Positions 34,602 to 46,724 of a stretch of DNA of 64,000 nucleotides are shown piece after piece. The position numbers were made by a program, and so were the translations under genes. The stretch is from Phaseolus vulgaris (Eukaryota; Streptophyta; Magnoliopsida; Fabales; Fabaceae). Within the stretch, counting starts at the first letter, position 1; every line of letters begins with the position of its first letter. The notes under the pieces were generated by a model. That model saw only the letters and a program-made list of their open reading frames with translations, had not been told where the DNA came from and did not search any database. Location: assembly GCF_000499845.2 (NCBI RefSeq), contig NC_023758.2, positions 4,442,311 to 4,506,310 on the forward strand, written 5' to 3'.

Positions 34602-36805
34602 GTGTGCCTGGCTTCATCGCACCATGTTACGAACTTCACTATTTCACTATCACCATTTCACAACGTCAATTAAACTCTTCAAAGTGGAATGAACAACTTT
34701 CATTTGCGAAACATAAATATTTTAAACGTGTTTTTCAGACCATTATTGCTTTTCTTATTTTTCACATTATCCGGTCAGACTTAGAAACATGGTTCAAATT
34801 TCAACCTCACGAAACACTTATCCTCATCCACATCCTCTTCCAATTCCTTTATTTAGAAGGAAAAAATAACCCTTTTTGAATACAAGAAAACCTCTTTATA
34901 AGGAAGATATAGTATTTTTTTTATAAAAAAAACTATAATTGTGATTTTTTTTAAAAAAAAATACAATAATGAGTGTAAACACTATAATGAAATTAACAAG
35001 TAAAAAATTTAAAAACAAAAATAAATAATTTCTATATTGATTAAATTAGATATTATTTTAAAAATTAAAAAAACTAGTCATATTTAAAATAATTTTTATT
35101 ATTAATAAAAATTTATAAAATGGTTTCTGAAATAATATCTAAATTAGTTATGAAAGTTTAAGTTAATAGTATTTTAGATACTAATTTAAAAATTATTAAC
35201 TTTTATTAAAATAAAAATTATTTTAAATATTAATAATTCTTTAATTCATAAAACAGTTTTTAATTTAGTGAAATAGTAAATAATTATTTTGATCTTTAAA
35301 ATTATTTTATTTAATGAATTTTTTATAAGAAATATGCAGATTTATTCAAATAAAAAATATATTTTAACAATAGGATACCATATAATAATATGTAAAACAT
35401 AACTTTTTTTTAAAAAGAATACAAGTAAGTGGATTATGAGTAGAACAAGTAGTAAAATAATTTTTTAAAGAATGATTAATAGAATAATTTTTTCAATTAA
35501 AAAATTATAGATAAGATAGTTTGAGTCACAGTATATTATTACGTACCCTTTATATTAATTTGAATATATTTAACCTTTTCTTCCTTCAAATTATCTTTCT
35601 AAGACAAATGCTCTTTTTAGTTGGGATGTATGAAAGCTTAATCAATCAATAAATAATACAAATTTAAAATTGTTATCTATTTATAAATTTTTAAATAAAC
35701 TTTTATCGATATAGAATTGAATGAATGTTAAATATAATTTTAATTTTCATCGGTATATGATTATTTAAAACATATTTAATATATAAGGTGTGGGTGTATT
35801 ATAATGAATGGTGTCTATTTTTTTTAATCAACACATTTTCAGTTATGTCTGTACAACATTAATTATGTTTAAAATTTAGTGAATTATGCAAAATTCTTCT
35901 TGTTCTTTTAACACTCGTATACAATTTTAAAAAAAATATCATACCAGTTTTTTAATATGTCACTCTATTATTTTGATTATTTAAAAAAATTATATGTACT
36001 TTTTCCTATAAAAAATATTATAAATATAAAAGTTTTTTTTTTCGATAAATGGTGTTAACCAAAGTTAAACAAACAATGTTTAGGTCAATGTCACACTAAT
36101 GATATCTAAGTTTAACGTAATAATATCTTACTTAAAACTGATTGATTGATATTCAATGAAAATCCAACCTAACATATATTGATTAAAGAGCTAAAAGATT
36201 AAAAATAATAATTTTTAAGAAAGTCTTAATTTAAGAAATTGTAGAGCTAATTTAGTTAATTAAGTGTTAATAAAATTATTCGTTAGTTTGAAATAGTAAA
36301 TGAATGATTGAGTATTTATAAAACTAATTAGATGGATTTGATTTAAGATACTTTCTTAATGGATTGATTTTTTTTATAATAGATAAATTCGTCGAAATTA
36401 TACATGAATGGATGATAAATAAATGGTGGGTGATGGTGTTGTTTCTTTTGTTTTGACTTAATGAACGATCATGATTAACCCCTCTTCTATTAATTTAAGA
36501 ATTTTACTATGGATAAAAAGTGGTTGATTTTATATTCCAAGTTGTATCCAATGTTTCAATCATGGTACGTATCTGTGTCTCTTAAACGTGCGTAAAACTT
36601 AACAGAAGAAGGAAAATATATTTTGACACGTTCATACATAACTTATTTTAATAATATAATATTAGATGTTATAAATAAATAAATATATAATTAAAATATT
36701 AATATTTTAAATTGTTGGATCTCGAAATATCACTATCGCTAAAGGAAAGGTTTAAGGTTTGTCTTTTTGCACCACCAATGAATCATGCCTTCTAGCTATT
36801 TTTCG

Positions 36806-37170
36806 ACTGTTTATTCCTCCACCTCTGTAGGTTATTCTGCCACCTACATACAAAACATAAAAATATTTTTTTATATTTTTTCGCTACCTCCATGGAGTAG
36901 CTTCCGAATTATGTAATCTGGACACATATTTAAAAAAAGACTTCCAGATTACATAATCCAGAAGCCAAAAAATACTTCCAGATTATATAATCTGAAAACT
37001 AATCATGCATATAAAAAAAACTTATGAATTATGTAATCCGGAAGCTAATTAGGAATTTATAAAAAGACTTTCAGATTACGTAATCCAAAATATTATAAAG
37101 GGATATTTTTGAAAATACAAAAAATTATGGAGGTGAGAGAAGAATATATGGAGGTGTAGGAAGAAATAGT
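36806..37170. mobile_element. MITE with palindrome array, copy 1
   Basis: The ends are inverted: ACTGTTTATTCCTCCACCTC on the left, and the complement of the right end reads ACTATTTCTTCCTACACCTC. Between them are five palindromes of the form GATTAYRTAATC (near 36907, 36945, 36980, 37025 and 37073) separated by roughly 20-30-bp AT-rich spacers. It is a relative of the copy at 38394-38826. Confidence 0.65.
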
Positions 37171-37238
37171 TTTTTTTTTCTTTAAAATAAAGGTCCTAAT
37201 GGTTTTTCTTAGTTTTAATTGGACTTGTCAACTCAGAT

Positions 37239-37629
37239 AGGGCAATTTCTTCCTATACCGTATCAATTTTAACCTGTACTCTATCATTTTTCAGAATTTT
37301 AAAATTATCCTTATTTTAGATTTGAAAATTCAGAATAATAAATATAATTCAAAACTAAAAAAATACATTCCGCACAAAAAAATTCCTAATACAAAATTGA
37401 AAATACATTTTGGATAAAAATTTCCATTTTTTTTTATCAGAAAAAAAAAATTGTGTTTTGGAAATCTAAATCCAAAATATTTCTGGATAAAAGTTTATGG
37501 AAATAATTTTTATCTGCACCATCCTTTTGTTTAAGGTTATTTTCATCATTTTTTAGAAACATTTTTATCATTTTCAATAACAAACTCGTTGCATGTTGTA
37601 ATTGATATGGTGCAGGGAGAAATTACCCT
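37239..37629. mobile_element. MITE with about 34-bp terminal inverted repeats
   Basis: The left end AGGGCAATTTCTTCCTATAC and the complement of the right end AGGGTAATTTCTCCCTGCAC continue into a shared CCRTATCAATT. The interior is AT-rich with repeated TTCNGAATTTT-like motifs. No target duplication was identified. Confidence 0.65.
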
Positions 37630-38393
37630 CGTATAGACTCATTTGGTTGGGCTTGCCCTGTGTTTGTAAACTTTTGGGCTGAATTTGGGCCAGTCCACAA
37701 TTTGCCAACATAGTGTCAGCTATTAGTAGTGTAAAAGCAAAGTATACTTCACCTTTTTCCCACACCTCCAAATTAAATATAAAAAATTCAGTTTTAACCT
37801 TTAAAAAAAAATCAAATAATCCAAAATAACATACTCTCACTTTTTAAATAATCTTATCTGCATCCCGTACCTCCCTTACAACCGCAACATTTTCATTATT
37901 CTCCAATTACAGTATTTGAGATAACAGTTTTATCATTTGAACGTGTGTAATTAGATTGACGAGAAGATTCGTTGTAATCAACATTTCTTAGTACGAAGAT
38001 AATATTTTCCTTTTAGATTTGTACTTCATTCTTGTGTCTTGTTGGGTTGGGTTTTGTTTTGTGGCTTTAAAAAAAAAAAAAGACAAGCGAATGAAAACAC
38101 ATTCACCACTAATAGAAACACCACAAAACTTACCTGAACCATAACTTTCATCATCACTCACCACCATTTGAAAATACACACTCTCCACTATATTTAGAAG
38201 GATGTTATTGGAATTAAAAAAATATGGAGGTTCAGAGTAAGAATGGGGGTGGAGGGAGAAATTGCAAGTAGTGAAATAACTTACCTACCCACTTTTGCTT
38301 GTTTTGTACAGGGGTTGCAAAGTGGGCCTTAGCCCATGGCTTTAGTCAGTGTCTATTCCGTTGCTTTGTTTTGTTTTGCTCCATAGATGGGAG

Positions 38394-38826
38394 ACTGTTT
38401 TTTCCTGCACCTCCATACGTTCTTCTTGTGCCACCTCCATATTTTGGATTACATAATCCATAATGGTATTTCGGATTATATAATCCAGAAGTTTGGATTT
38501 TATAGTAGCTTATGAATTATGTAATTCAGACACACATTTGAAAAAATACTTATGGATTACATAATCCGGAAGCTAGAAAAGACTTTTGGATTATGTAATT
38601 CAGAAACTAATCATACATAAAATAAAAAGACATACAGATTATGTATTTCAGAAATTAATTATGAATTTGAAAAATGACTTTCAGATTATGTAATCCGAAA
38701 GTTAATTACAAATTTAAAAAATGACTTTCAGATTATATAATCCATAATATTACATATAAACATTTTTGGAAAAACAAAAATTTATGTAACTGGGAAAAGA
38801 ACCTATAGAGGTGCAGGAGGAAACAA
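38394..38826. mobile_element. MITE with palindrome array, copy 2
   Basis: The left end ACTGTTTTTTCCTGCACCTC pairs with the complement of the right end (CATTGTTTCCTCCTGCACCT), followed on both sides by a GTTCTT block. The interior carries about eight palindromes of the GGATTAYRTAATCC kind (near 38446, 38472, 38514, 38553, 38588, 38636, 38682 and 38729). Confidence 0.65.
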
Positions 38827-39717
38827 TGTTGAGGTGATGGACTGGTTCGTAAGCTCACTATTTTTTGAAATTTTAAATTTAAAAATATATAAAATATGAA
38901 TGTTTTTTTATTATGTTATTTGAAGATTGTAAATATTTATATAATTAAATATACTTTTAATATATACATAAATAATAAATTTTTAAAATATAAAATTAAA
39001 AAATAAAAGTTAAAAAAAAGTTGGTGGAATAATATTTTAAATTGATCCAAATAAAAACTAGTTTAAAATATAAAGTATTAATTATCTACGTAAGATAAGA
39101 TACTAATTTATAAACCATTTTATAAATTTGTATTAATAATTAAAATTAATTTAAATATTAATAATTATTTTAATTTATAAAATATCTTTAATTTAATAAA
39201 ATAATAATTAATTATTTTATTTTTAAAATTAATTTTTATTTAATAATTTTCTGGTAATATATAAAGTAGAATAATATGTTAATATTAAAATATATTATTT
39301 ATACATATATTATATTAAATAATTATAATTAAAAAAAATAAGAGGCCAAGGTCCCCCACCCCACCCTACAGGCTAGATCCTTGACGGGTTGGACCAATGT
39401 GGCTGTTCTTCATCATCACTAGACCATCAGTGGGCCTTTTATGCATTCACTGTTTCTACTTGATTTAATTCCCTGGGTTTCATTCTATTTAATTTTTATC
39501 ATTTATATTTCTAATAATATTAATTGGTTCGGTGGGTTAAGAAAATAAGAGACTAAAAAATAAAAACAAAAACACAATTTTTAAACTCTTTCTATTTGTT
39601 TGATTTGTTGTGTGATAAAGTGGATCATACGAAGAAAAAAATGTGTGTTTGTTTTTCAATATCTGCTTAATCTAATCATTCTAATTATAAAACAAAAACA
39701 TAATACACAATAAAATC

Positions 39718-39968
39718 ATGAAATAGAAACCAATTTTAGACACAAAAAATAATTAGGTATTATAGTAACTAAATTAGATGCTAGTTTGGAAACCAACAAA
39801 TTTAGAAACTATTTAATCATAATAGAAACTAATTTATAAATCATAATTTTTTTTTTAGTCTCTAAAATGGTTTATAATTTAGTCACTATAACAACTAATT
39901 AATTTTGGTCTCTAAAATTGGTTTCTAATTTTGGTCTCTAAAATTGGTTTCTATTTCATAATTTTTTT
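39718..39968. mobile_element. CACTACAAG-family MITE, diverged copy
   Basis: Starts AAAATCATGAAATAGAAACC and ends with the mirrored GGTTTCTATTTCATAATTTT. The interior is the same inverted AT-rich pattern as in the better copy at 58019-58401. Confidence 0.6.
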
Positions 39969-42102
39969 TAGTAATAATTTGTGGAGGCAGATGCTTAATT
40001 TTTTCTTTGGATTAAGCTATATGTATGAATAAAGAAATTGTATTTATTTGAATAGCATTATGTATTTTTTTTATGGTAATGTGTATATTTTGAAATGTAT
40101 TGAATATGATATGTATTTGTATGATACACAAGTGGTGAGAAGATGAATAAAGTTTTATATCAAGATTTTTTATAATAGATACAAACAATAATTCTGATAT
40201 AAGATATTTAGATTGATTTTATCTTTGATGTTTTTCGTGGATTAAATTAGTTTTTATTATGTTTAATATGAGTTTTTTTTTTTTAAAGATGTCAAGTACT
40301 ATTTTGAATATTGAAATGTGTGAATATTTTGGATTGAGATTTAGATACTTTATTAGGTGATTAAATATTTATGTGGTTATAAGTATAAAATAATATGTAT
40401 ATGATATTGATCCTTGTTATATTAACTTGTATCTATAATGTGAAATGTGGAAAAGAATTTGAAGAAAAGAAATGAATAAAAAATAGAAGTTATTTTATTG
40501 AAAAAATATAAATTAATACATTGGGATAGTTTAATTTTAAATTATTATTACTATTATTGTATTTTAATGTTTATTTAATTATTATTAATATTATAATAAC
40601 AAAATGGGAATAGTATACTAATAAAAGCTAATTAGTTATACATAACACATAATAGAGAATACGAATATTTTAAAACTTAGAGTGGAACGTATTAAATTTT
40701 GGAAAAAAATTCTTCAAGACTAGTTTTCTTTCAACTTCAATTTTACAACCCTCTTAATAATAAAATATTATATTTTTTAATAAAAATTAATACAACCAAA
40801 ATTTTCAAAAAAAATAATAATATATTTAATTTCAAAGTGAATGTTGATGGCAACTAATATATTAATTTGTCATTATTTTTTAGATTTTGAATAAAGTTTC
40901 TTTAATATTTTAACAGTAAAAAATATTTTGTTAGGTGTCACGTAAATGGAGGGTGTAAAGGTATCATTTCCCTTAATTTATAGAACATTCTTTACACTTC
41001 TATTTGGTATATTCATTCCCAGTGAACAAGGGAAAAAAATACGTATAGAAAGTAATGTAAAAGTAGATGTTGCTTGATTGAAGAAAAATAAAAAATAAAT
41101 ATAATAAGGTTAACTTTTTAGAGTTATATTGTTTTAAAGTATTATTATTTTTACTTGTTTATATTATCATTTGAAATATAATTAAAAAAAAAACACTGCA
41201 GCAAAAAAGAATAGACAAAAAAAAAAAATATAATTAATTATGTAACTTTTTAATAAATAAAACTATATATATATAGAGATATAACGTGAATATTTTATGT
41301 ATTATTTATTAGATTACATTTTATACCGCAATTTCAATGCTTTTTCTTTGTCCGTTAAGCAGTTGTCCACTTCAAATTTAATGTTATCTAATCTTTCATT
41401 TTAAAAAAGGCTGTTAAAAAAATATACACTCATTATACAACTCAAAATATTCTTATTTTAATTATATTTCTTCTATATTTTAATATAAATTATAAACATA
41501 TATTATTATATTATTAAAATAAATTGTAAGGTATAACTATTTTGTTTTGTGCTTTACACTATAAAAAAATCAATAAATAAAATTAATTTTAAAAATTAAA
41601 AATAATTAATTATTATATATTATTTTAAAGACTAAAAAAATTATTAATTTTTAAATTAGTTTCTATTATTATTAAATAATTTATAAATTAATATGTAATT
41701 AGTTACCAAATAATAAAATTTTAATTATCAATTATTTAATGTTTTTTCTATGATATTTAAAAAAAAATAAAAATGACTCCAAATGACTTAGAAAGACGTA
41801 GGTTTCAGTGATGAAAATTGTAGAATCCGCATGCATAAAGAAAAGCTAGCTTGTGAAACTGAACTGCATATTCGAAGATTCATATTCCAGCTCCAAATTT
41901 CAGAACAGAACCTGATGCAAAATCACCATCGTTCATGTACCTTCACTTCTCGTTTATATTTAAAAACCACTTTAACCCTTGCCAGAAAGACAGAGAAAAG
42001 AACAGAGGAAGGAGAAAAAGAAACAGTGATCACCTAACACCTAGCTAACCTAAAAAGGCAAATTAACTCTTGTGTTTTATGTATTCAGATTCTATGCTAT
42101 TT

Positions 42103-42126
42103 CCTTCTTCTTCTTCTTCTTCTTCT
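42103..42126. repeat. (CTT)n microsatellite
   Basis: About eight uninterrupted CTT units. Confidence 0.9.
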
Positions 42127-42617
42127 GTCTGACGAAATTAATAATAACCCTACGGTCTCTGCCTTCAACTACGCCTCTGCCTCAGCATTCTTCAGCAAAA
42201 TTATGAGCAGAACTTGGTGATGGATGCAGATGCTGTAACAGTAATTTAGCACCCTAGCTCCAACTGACTACTCTGCTGCTGTTTCTTAATTTCCGGCCGG
42301 CAACGATATTAATGTCCAACTGATTTTCTCAGTTTTCCAGTGCTTATCATCTCCCTTATTATGTGTATTAAATACTAACTGCATATATATATATATATAT
42401 ATATAATGTATAATTTAACATATGTCATACCATCTCACGATCTGTGCTACACATATAGGTATGTACCTTCTGCAGATTCTGCAGAAAATTTAATCTACTT
42501 TTCTGCGAAATAACTGTTACGACAGACCATTAAAGTTTGAACTATAACTGCGGCAAATCCTCACCACAATCTCCTTCACAATTCATACGGGTGGCTACAT
42601 CTGTGTTAATTCACAGC

Positions 42618-42622
<5 letters not shown>

Positions 42623-42672
<50 letters not shown>
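42623..42672. repeat. (TA)n microsatellite
   Basis: About 25 uninterrupted TA units. Confidence 0.95.
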
Positions 42673-42675
<3 letters not shown>

Positions 42676-43617
42676 TTAAAACTGTTGTGAACCAACGTAG
42701 TAAATAGGTACGTGGGTTGTAGTTATTACGTATATGTAATCTTCGTTTAGGTATGTGACAGTATAATTACGAGGCACTGTATTGTACTGTAAGCAGAGAT
42801 TGGCGGTGGCCAAGGAGACAGTATAACGAAGAAGAAGAAGAGTACATGCAGGCTGGTAAAAGTGAAAGACATGGCCATGCCATTGTCAGCACCACCTTTC
42901 TAATTTTCATTTTAAAACTTAATTTTTTAGAAGGATTGAGAGACACAGGGTTGAACTGAAGTGTATGTATACACTAAAAACATTTATTAAATAAAAATTA
43001 ATTTTATAGAAAAAATAATAATTAGTTGCTACACTAACTAAATTAAAATTTATTTTAAAGGTTAAAAAATTATTAGTTTTTAAATTATTTTTTATTATTA
43101 ATAAATAATTTTTAAATATTAATATTTTACATTTATTATTGAATACTCTTTAATTGTATGAAATAATTTTTTTTTATCGACAGAAAATATAATAAAATTT
43201 TAAAAAATATTTAAGAGACAGTTAAACTTTACACGTAAATAACAGTAAAACACTGAATAAATCCTTATATTTTTTATTCATACCCCCACGTAAATCTAAC
43301 CTTCTAAGAACAGTTTTTCTTACTATCATGAATTAAATTTAAATAGTGGATTCCCAATGGTATGAATATGACATACCTCTCTTTTATTGAAAGCATCATT
43401 AAGAATTGTAGATATTTATAGTGGTAAACTACAAAGTTTGCGATGTATACAGTTGTTCATGGCTTAGCTAGGATGAAATCTAAATTTTACATTGGTTTTC
43501 ATTATTATGATCAAATTCCAAAACCAATTTTGAAGGAAATAAGATGAACCAGTCTTATATATATTCTTAAAATAAATATCCAATAGTTTTAGTATAGTGA
43601 CAATATTTTAATTTACT

Positions 43618-43795
43618 ACAAGAAAATCATGAAACATAAATTAATTTTAGAGATAAAAATAATTAGTTGCTAACTAGATTAGAGACTAAATTTTCTTTTA
43701 TTTCTAAATTAGTTTCATAATTTCTAAATTGATATCTAATTAGTTATCAATATTTTAACTACCAATAATTTAGATTTTAAATAATTATCTAAAAT
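43618..43795. mobile_element. CACTACAAG-family MITE, half copy
   Basis: Begins CTACAAGAAAATCATGAAAC and continues with the family's TAATTAGTTGCTA and TTTCTAAATTAGTTTC blocks; the second inverted half is missing. Confidence 0.6.
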
Positions 43796-45143
43796 ATTTC
43801 ACATTTTTTAAATAAGATGATGGGACAACATAAAATTATGTTACTATGATAACATTCTAACATTTCCATAAAAAATTAAATAGTTGAGACTTCAAAATGA
43901 AAAATATATAAATTTTGAATATTTAATAGATAGTTCTTTTTATAGAAAATACCTGAAACTTAATTATTTTTTTTATAATAAATGCATGCTTAAAAGAACA
44001 TTTAATAATATTTTTTGTAATTTATAACCTAAGTAAATAGGTTTCACTCATAAGTAATTTCATGAATAATAATTTTTATGAATTATAAAATGCATTTAAA
44101 AAATATTTTATAAAATATATTGTTAAAAAGGACGAAATATACTTGAATCATTTCCATAACTTTAGGCGTGGAATCATTTTCATACCCCACACCTCTTAAA
44201 AATAACACCACCTACTTAAGGACCTCTGAATGCTCTTGTTTATAACAACATTCAATGGTTTCACCAACTTCTGTTCAATTTTCATGACTTTATATGTTTG
44301 AAGTTTGAAGTTTTCTTTTGCATAACAAGTTTGTTTTACCATATACAGAAACCCAAGTGCCTTATTTTTTTAGAAACTATTTTAACTTATTACAAATAAG
44401 GATATTAACGTTTATTTATATAACAAATAATAAATATTTTTTTAATATAAATAGTATATTATGATTACATTTATAATAAATACATATTTTTTTAAAATAG
44501 TGAAATATATTTTAACTATTAATAATATATTTTAATAATCATTGAAATTTAATTTATGAATAGAGACGAAGGATAGGAGATTGAATGTGACAAGTGGTTA
44601 AAAAAATGAAATATAAATATGGTGGTAAAGATGACAGTTTGAAATGGTTGAGTGAGAACAAAAAATTTAGGTTTGAAATGATGTCTGAAATGTACCATAA
44701 AAGGAGAAAAGAGAACGAGAAAATAAAATATGGAAAATCTCCGATTGAGAGAAGAGAATAGAAAAATGGAACCCTTGTTTTTCGCATTTAGTATTGGACA
44801 GTAACAGAATTAGGGTTCTTATTTTTTTATTTTTTTTGCAAGGCATTTCAAAACTATTTTAATATCCAAATTTTCAAACTAATGCAAATCATTTTTTAAT
44901 GCAATGACAACTAGAATTAAATGTAACATTAGAATCTCATTATCTTAATTTTTTTTTTCTCATGGAAACATGCATATGTGATACTGAGGTATCTTGGAAA
45001 TAATTAAGTCCTATAGTTTCGATAAGACAAGGTCAAATTACAAATAAAATTTCATTTACTTCTGTTTTGATTAAAGAATTAATATTAACTTAAAATTTAA
45101 AATTTCATGTTGTGAGTAGTCATATCGAGTGCCCATTTCTTTC

Positions 45144-45146
<3 letters not shown>

Positions 45147-45188
<42 letters not shown>
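45147..45188. repeat. (AT)n microsatellite
   Basis: About 21 uninterrupted AT units. Confidence 0.95.
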
Positions 45189-45191
<3 letters not shown>

Positions 45192-46724
45192 GAAATTGAT
45201 GATGAATGTAATAAATTAAATAATCAACAAACAATAAATAAATACAAATATAAAAAAAATACTTCCAACTTTTATATATGAAAAAAATTTGAACTACATT
45301 TCTAAACGCCTAGTAAATTAAATATTAGACACATTAATATAGAATAATTTTAAGTCTAATTTAATGGTGAAACTTTAATACGAGATTTACCATCATTTAT
45401 ATATTATAAAATAATTTTATATTTAATTGATGTAGGGTCTTATATTACCATAAAATATATAAAGGAAAAGAAAAAATATCTGAGCACAAGAAGTACTCAT
45501 AAAGTGATATTTGTTTGTTTCAATTAATTTTCACGAGCAGTGGTATATAATCATAATGTTGGGAAGGAAATACGTACTGTTTCACTGAATGAAATCATAT
45601 ACTTGCCAAAAAACTGGTATCCGTCTTAAATACATGAGTATATATGGTAGTCGATTACAGCGTTACAGAATTCAGTTCAGTTACCACCAACATTTATTTA
45701 CCTCAACCGTGGAAACAACTTTTACCTTAATTTAGGTAGGTTTCTTAACGGAACATTTTAAGTCACACTACCAAATGATTATTTTCTAATTCAATTTTAT
45801 AAAATCAATTTATAAAAATCGGTTTTATAAGATGATAAGTATTATCTAGTTTATCTGAAATTTCAACAGATATTTTTAAGATTTAAGAATGTGATCCTTA
45901 TCACTGCAATATTTTTACGTGAGAATTTCATAAGAAAACCTTCTACTTCTAATAGGTTATGAACTATATTATTCTCAATGAATAAGATGTGATTCCATTT
46001 TTTTCATCATGCGCCTTTTATTTTTAATATGTCATGAACTATATCAGAATTATTCTCAACGAGTTTATAAGATGTGATTATTTTTTTAATCGGGTCAGAC
46101 AAAAAATTAAGTGCATGTTTATTTTAAACCTTCATCGAGTTAACTTTGAAGCATTGAATATAGTTAGTTAAAGTGTTGAGTTAAGTAGTTTTAATAATAA
46201 ATTCTATAGTAAAATGTTTACGCAATGAGAAAAACTGCGATGACAAACATACCGGACAACGTTAAAAGAACACTCGAAGAAGAGACGAAAATTTGCTTTT
46301 GTTAACAATACAATAGAAAAAGTCAACATAACCCCACTTGAGAAAAGTTTGCTTAGGCCTACAAATACAACACTCCTAAAATAAATAGCGAACATGAAAA
46401 TCTGCAGTTATTCTAAGTTAAAATATTACAAGTTGGATGGAACTATTTTAGTTTTCATCGGTGTAAGTCAATACCCGAACCTAAGATTCTTCAAAGTTCT
46501 AACGTTGAAGTGATTCTCCGAGGTGCGTTCATTGACTTCTTTCCCTGTTTTGAAAACGAAATAGGCACCACTCTGAGCTTGTTACTTTCATCTCTACTAC
46601 CTTTGTTCTCACTGCAAAAACAGAAGGTTTGAAAATACTTACTTCAATGATTTTAAGAAAATGAACATCACCCCTAAAACTTTTTCCAAATGGTGAATTT
46701 GATTACCGTATGAAGGTTCTGAAA

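Larger units (their letters stand above)
34602..46724. other. 12-kb gene-poor stretch
   Basis: No convincing protein was found on either strand. It holds at least three MITEs (36806-37170, 37239-37629, 38394-38826), decayed CACTACAAG-type copies (about 35010-35330, 39020-39260, 39718-39968, 41565-41760, 42978-43190, 43618-43795), and microsatellites at 42103-42126 (CTT), 42382-42405, 42623-42672 and 45147-45188 (TA). About 41780-42900 is less AT-rich and not repeat-like, with CTT/GAA runs; it could hold an unrecognised non-coding RNA or regulatory region. About 46400-46724 is the 3' side of the HD-ZIP gene. Confidence 0.5.

Noticed and set aside
41831..42037. Open frame of 68 codons on the plus strand
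   Set aside because: The surrounding sequence is less repetitive, but the peptide has no family features and no splice context.
42600..42900. Possible microRNA precursor near the TA microsatellite
   Set aside because: No known plant microRNA sequence was recognised on either strand, and the only strong inverted pairing is the TA run itself.
44554..44787. 77-codon minus-strand frame
   Set aside because: Hydrophobic low-complexity translation of AT-rich DNA without a homologous feature.
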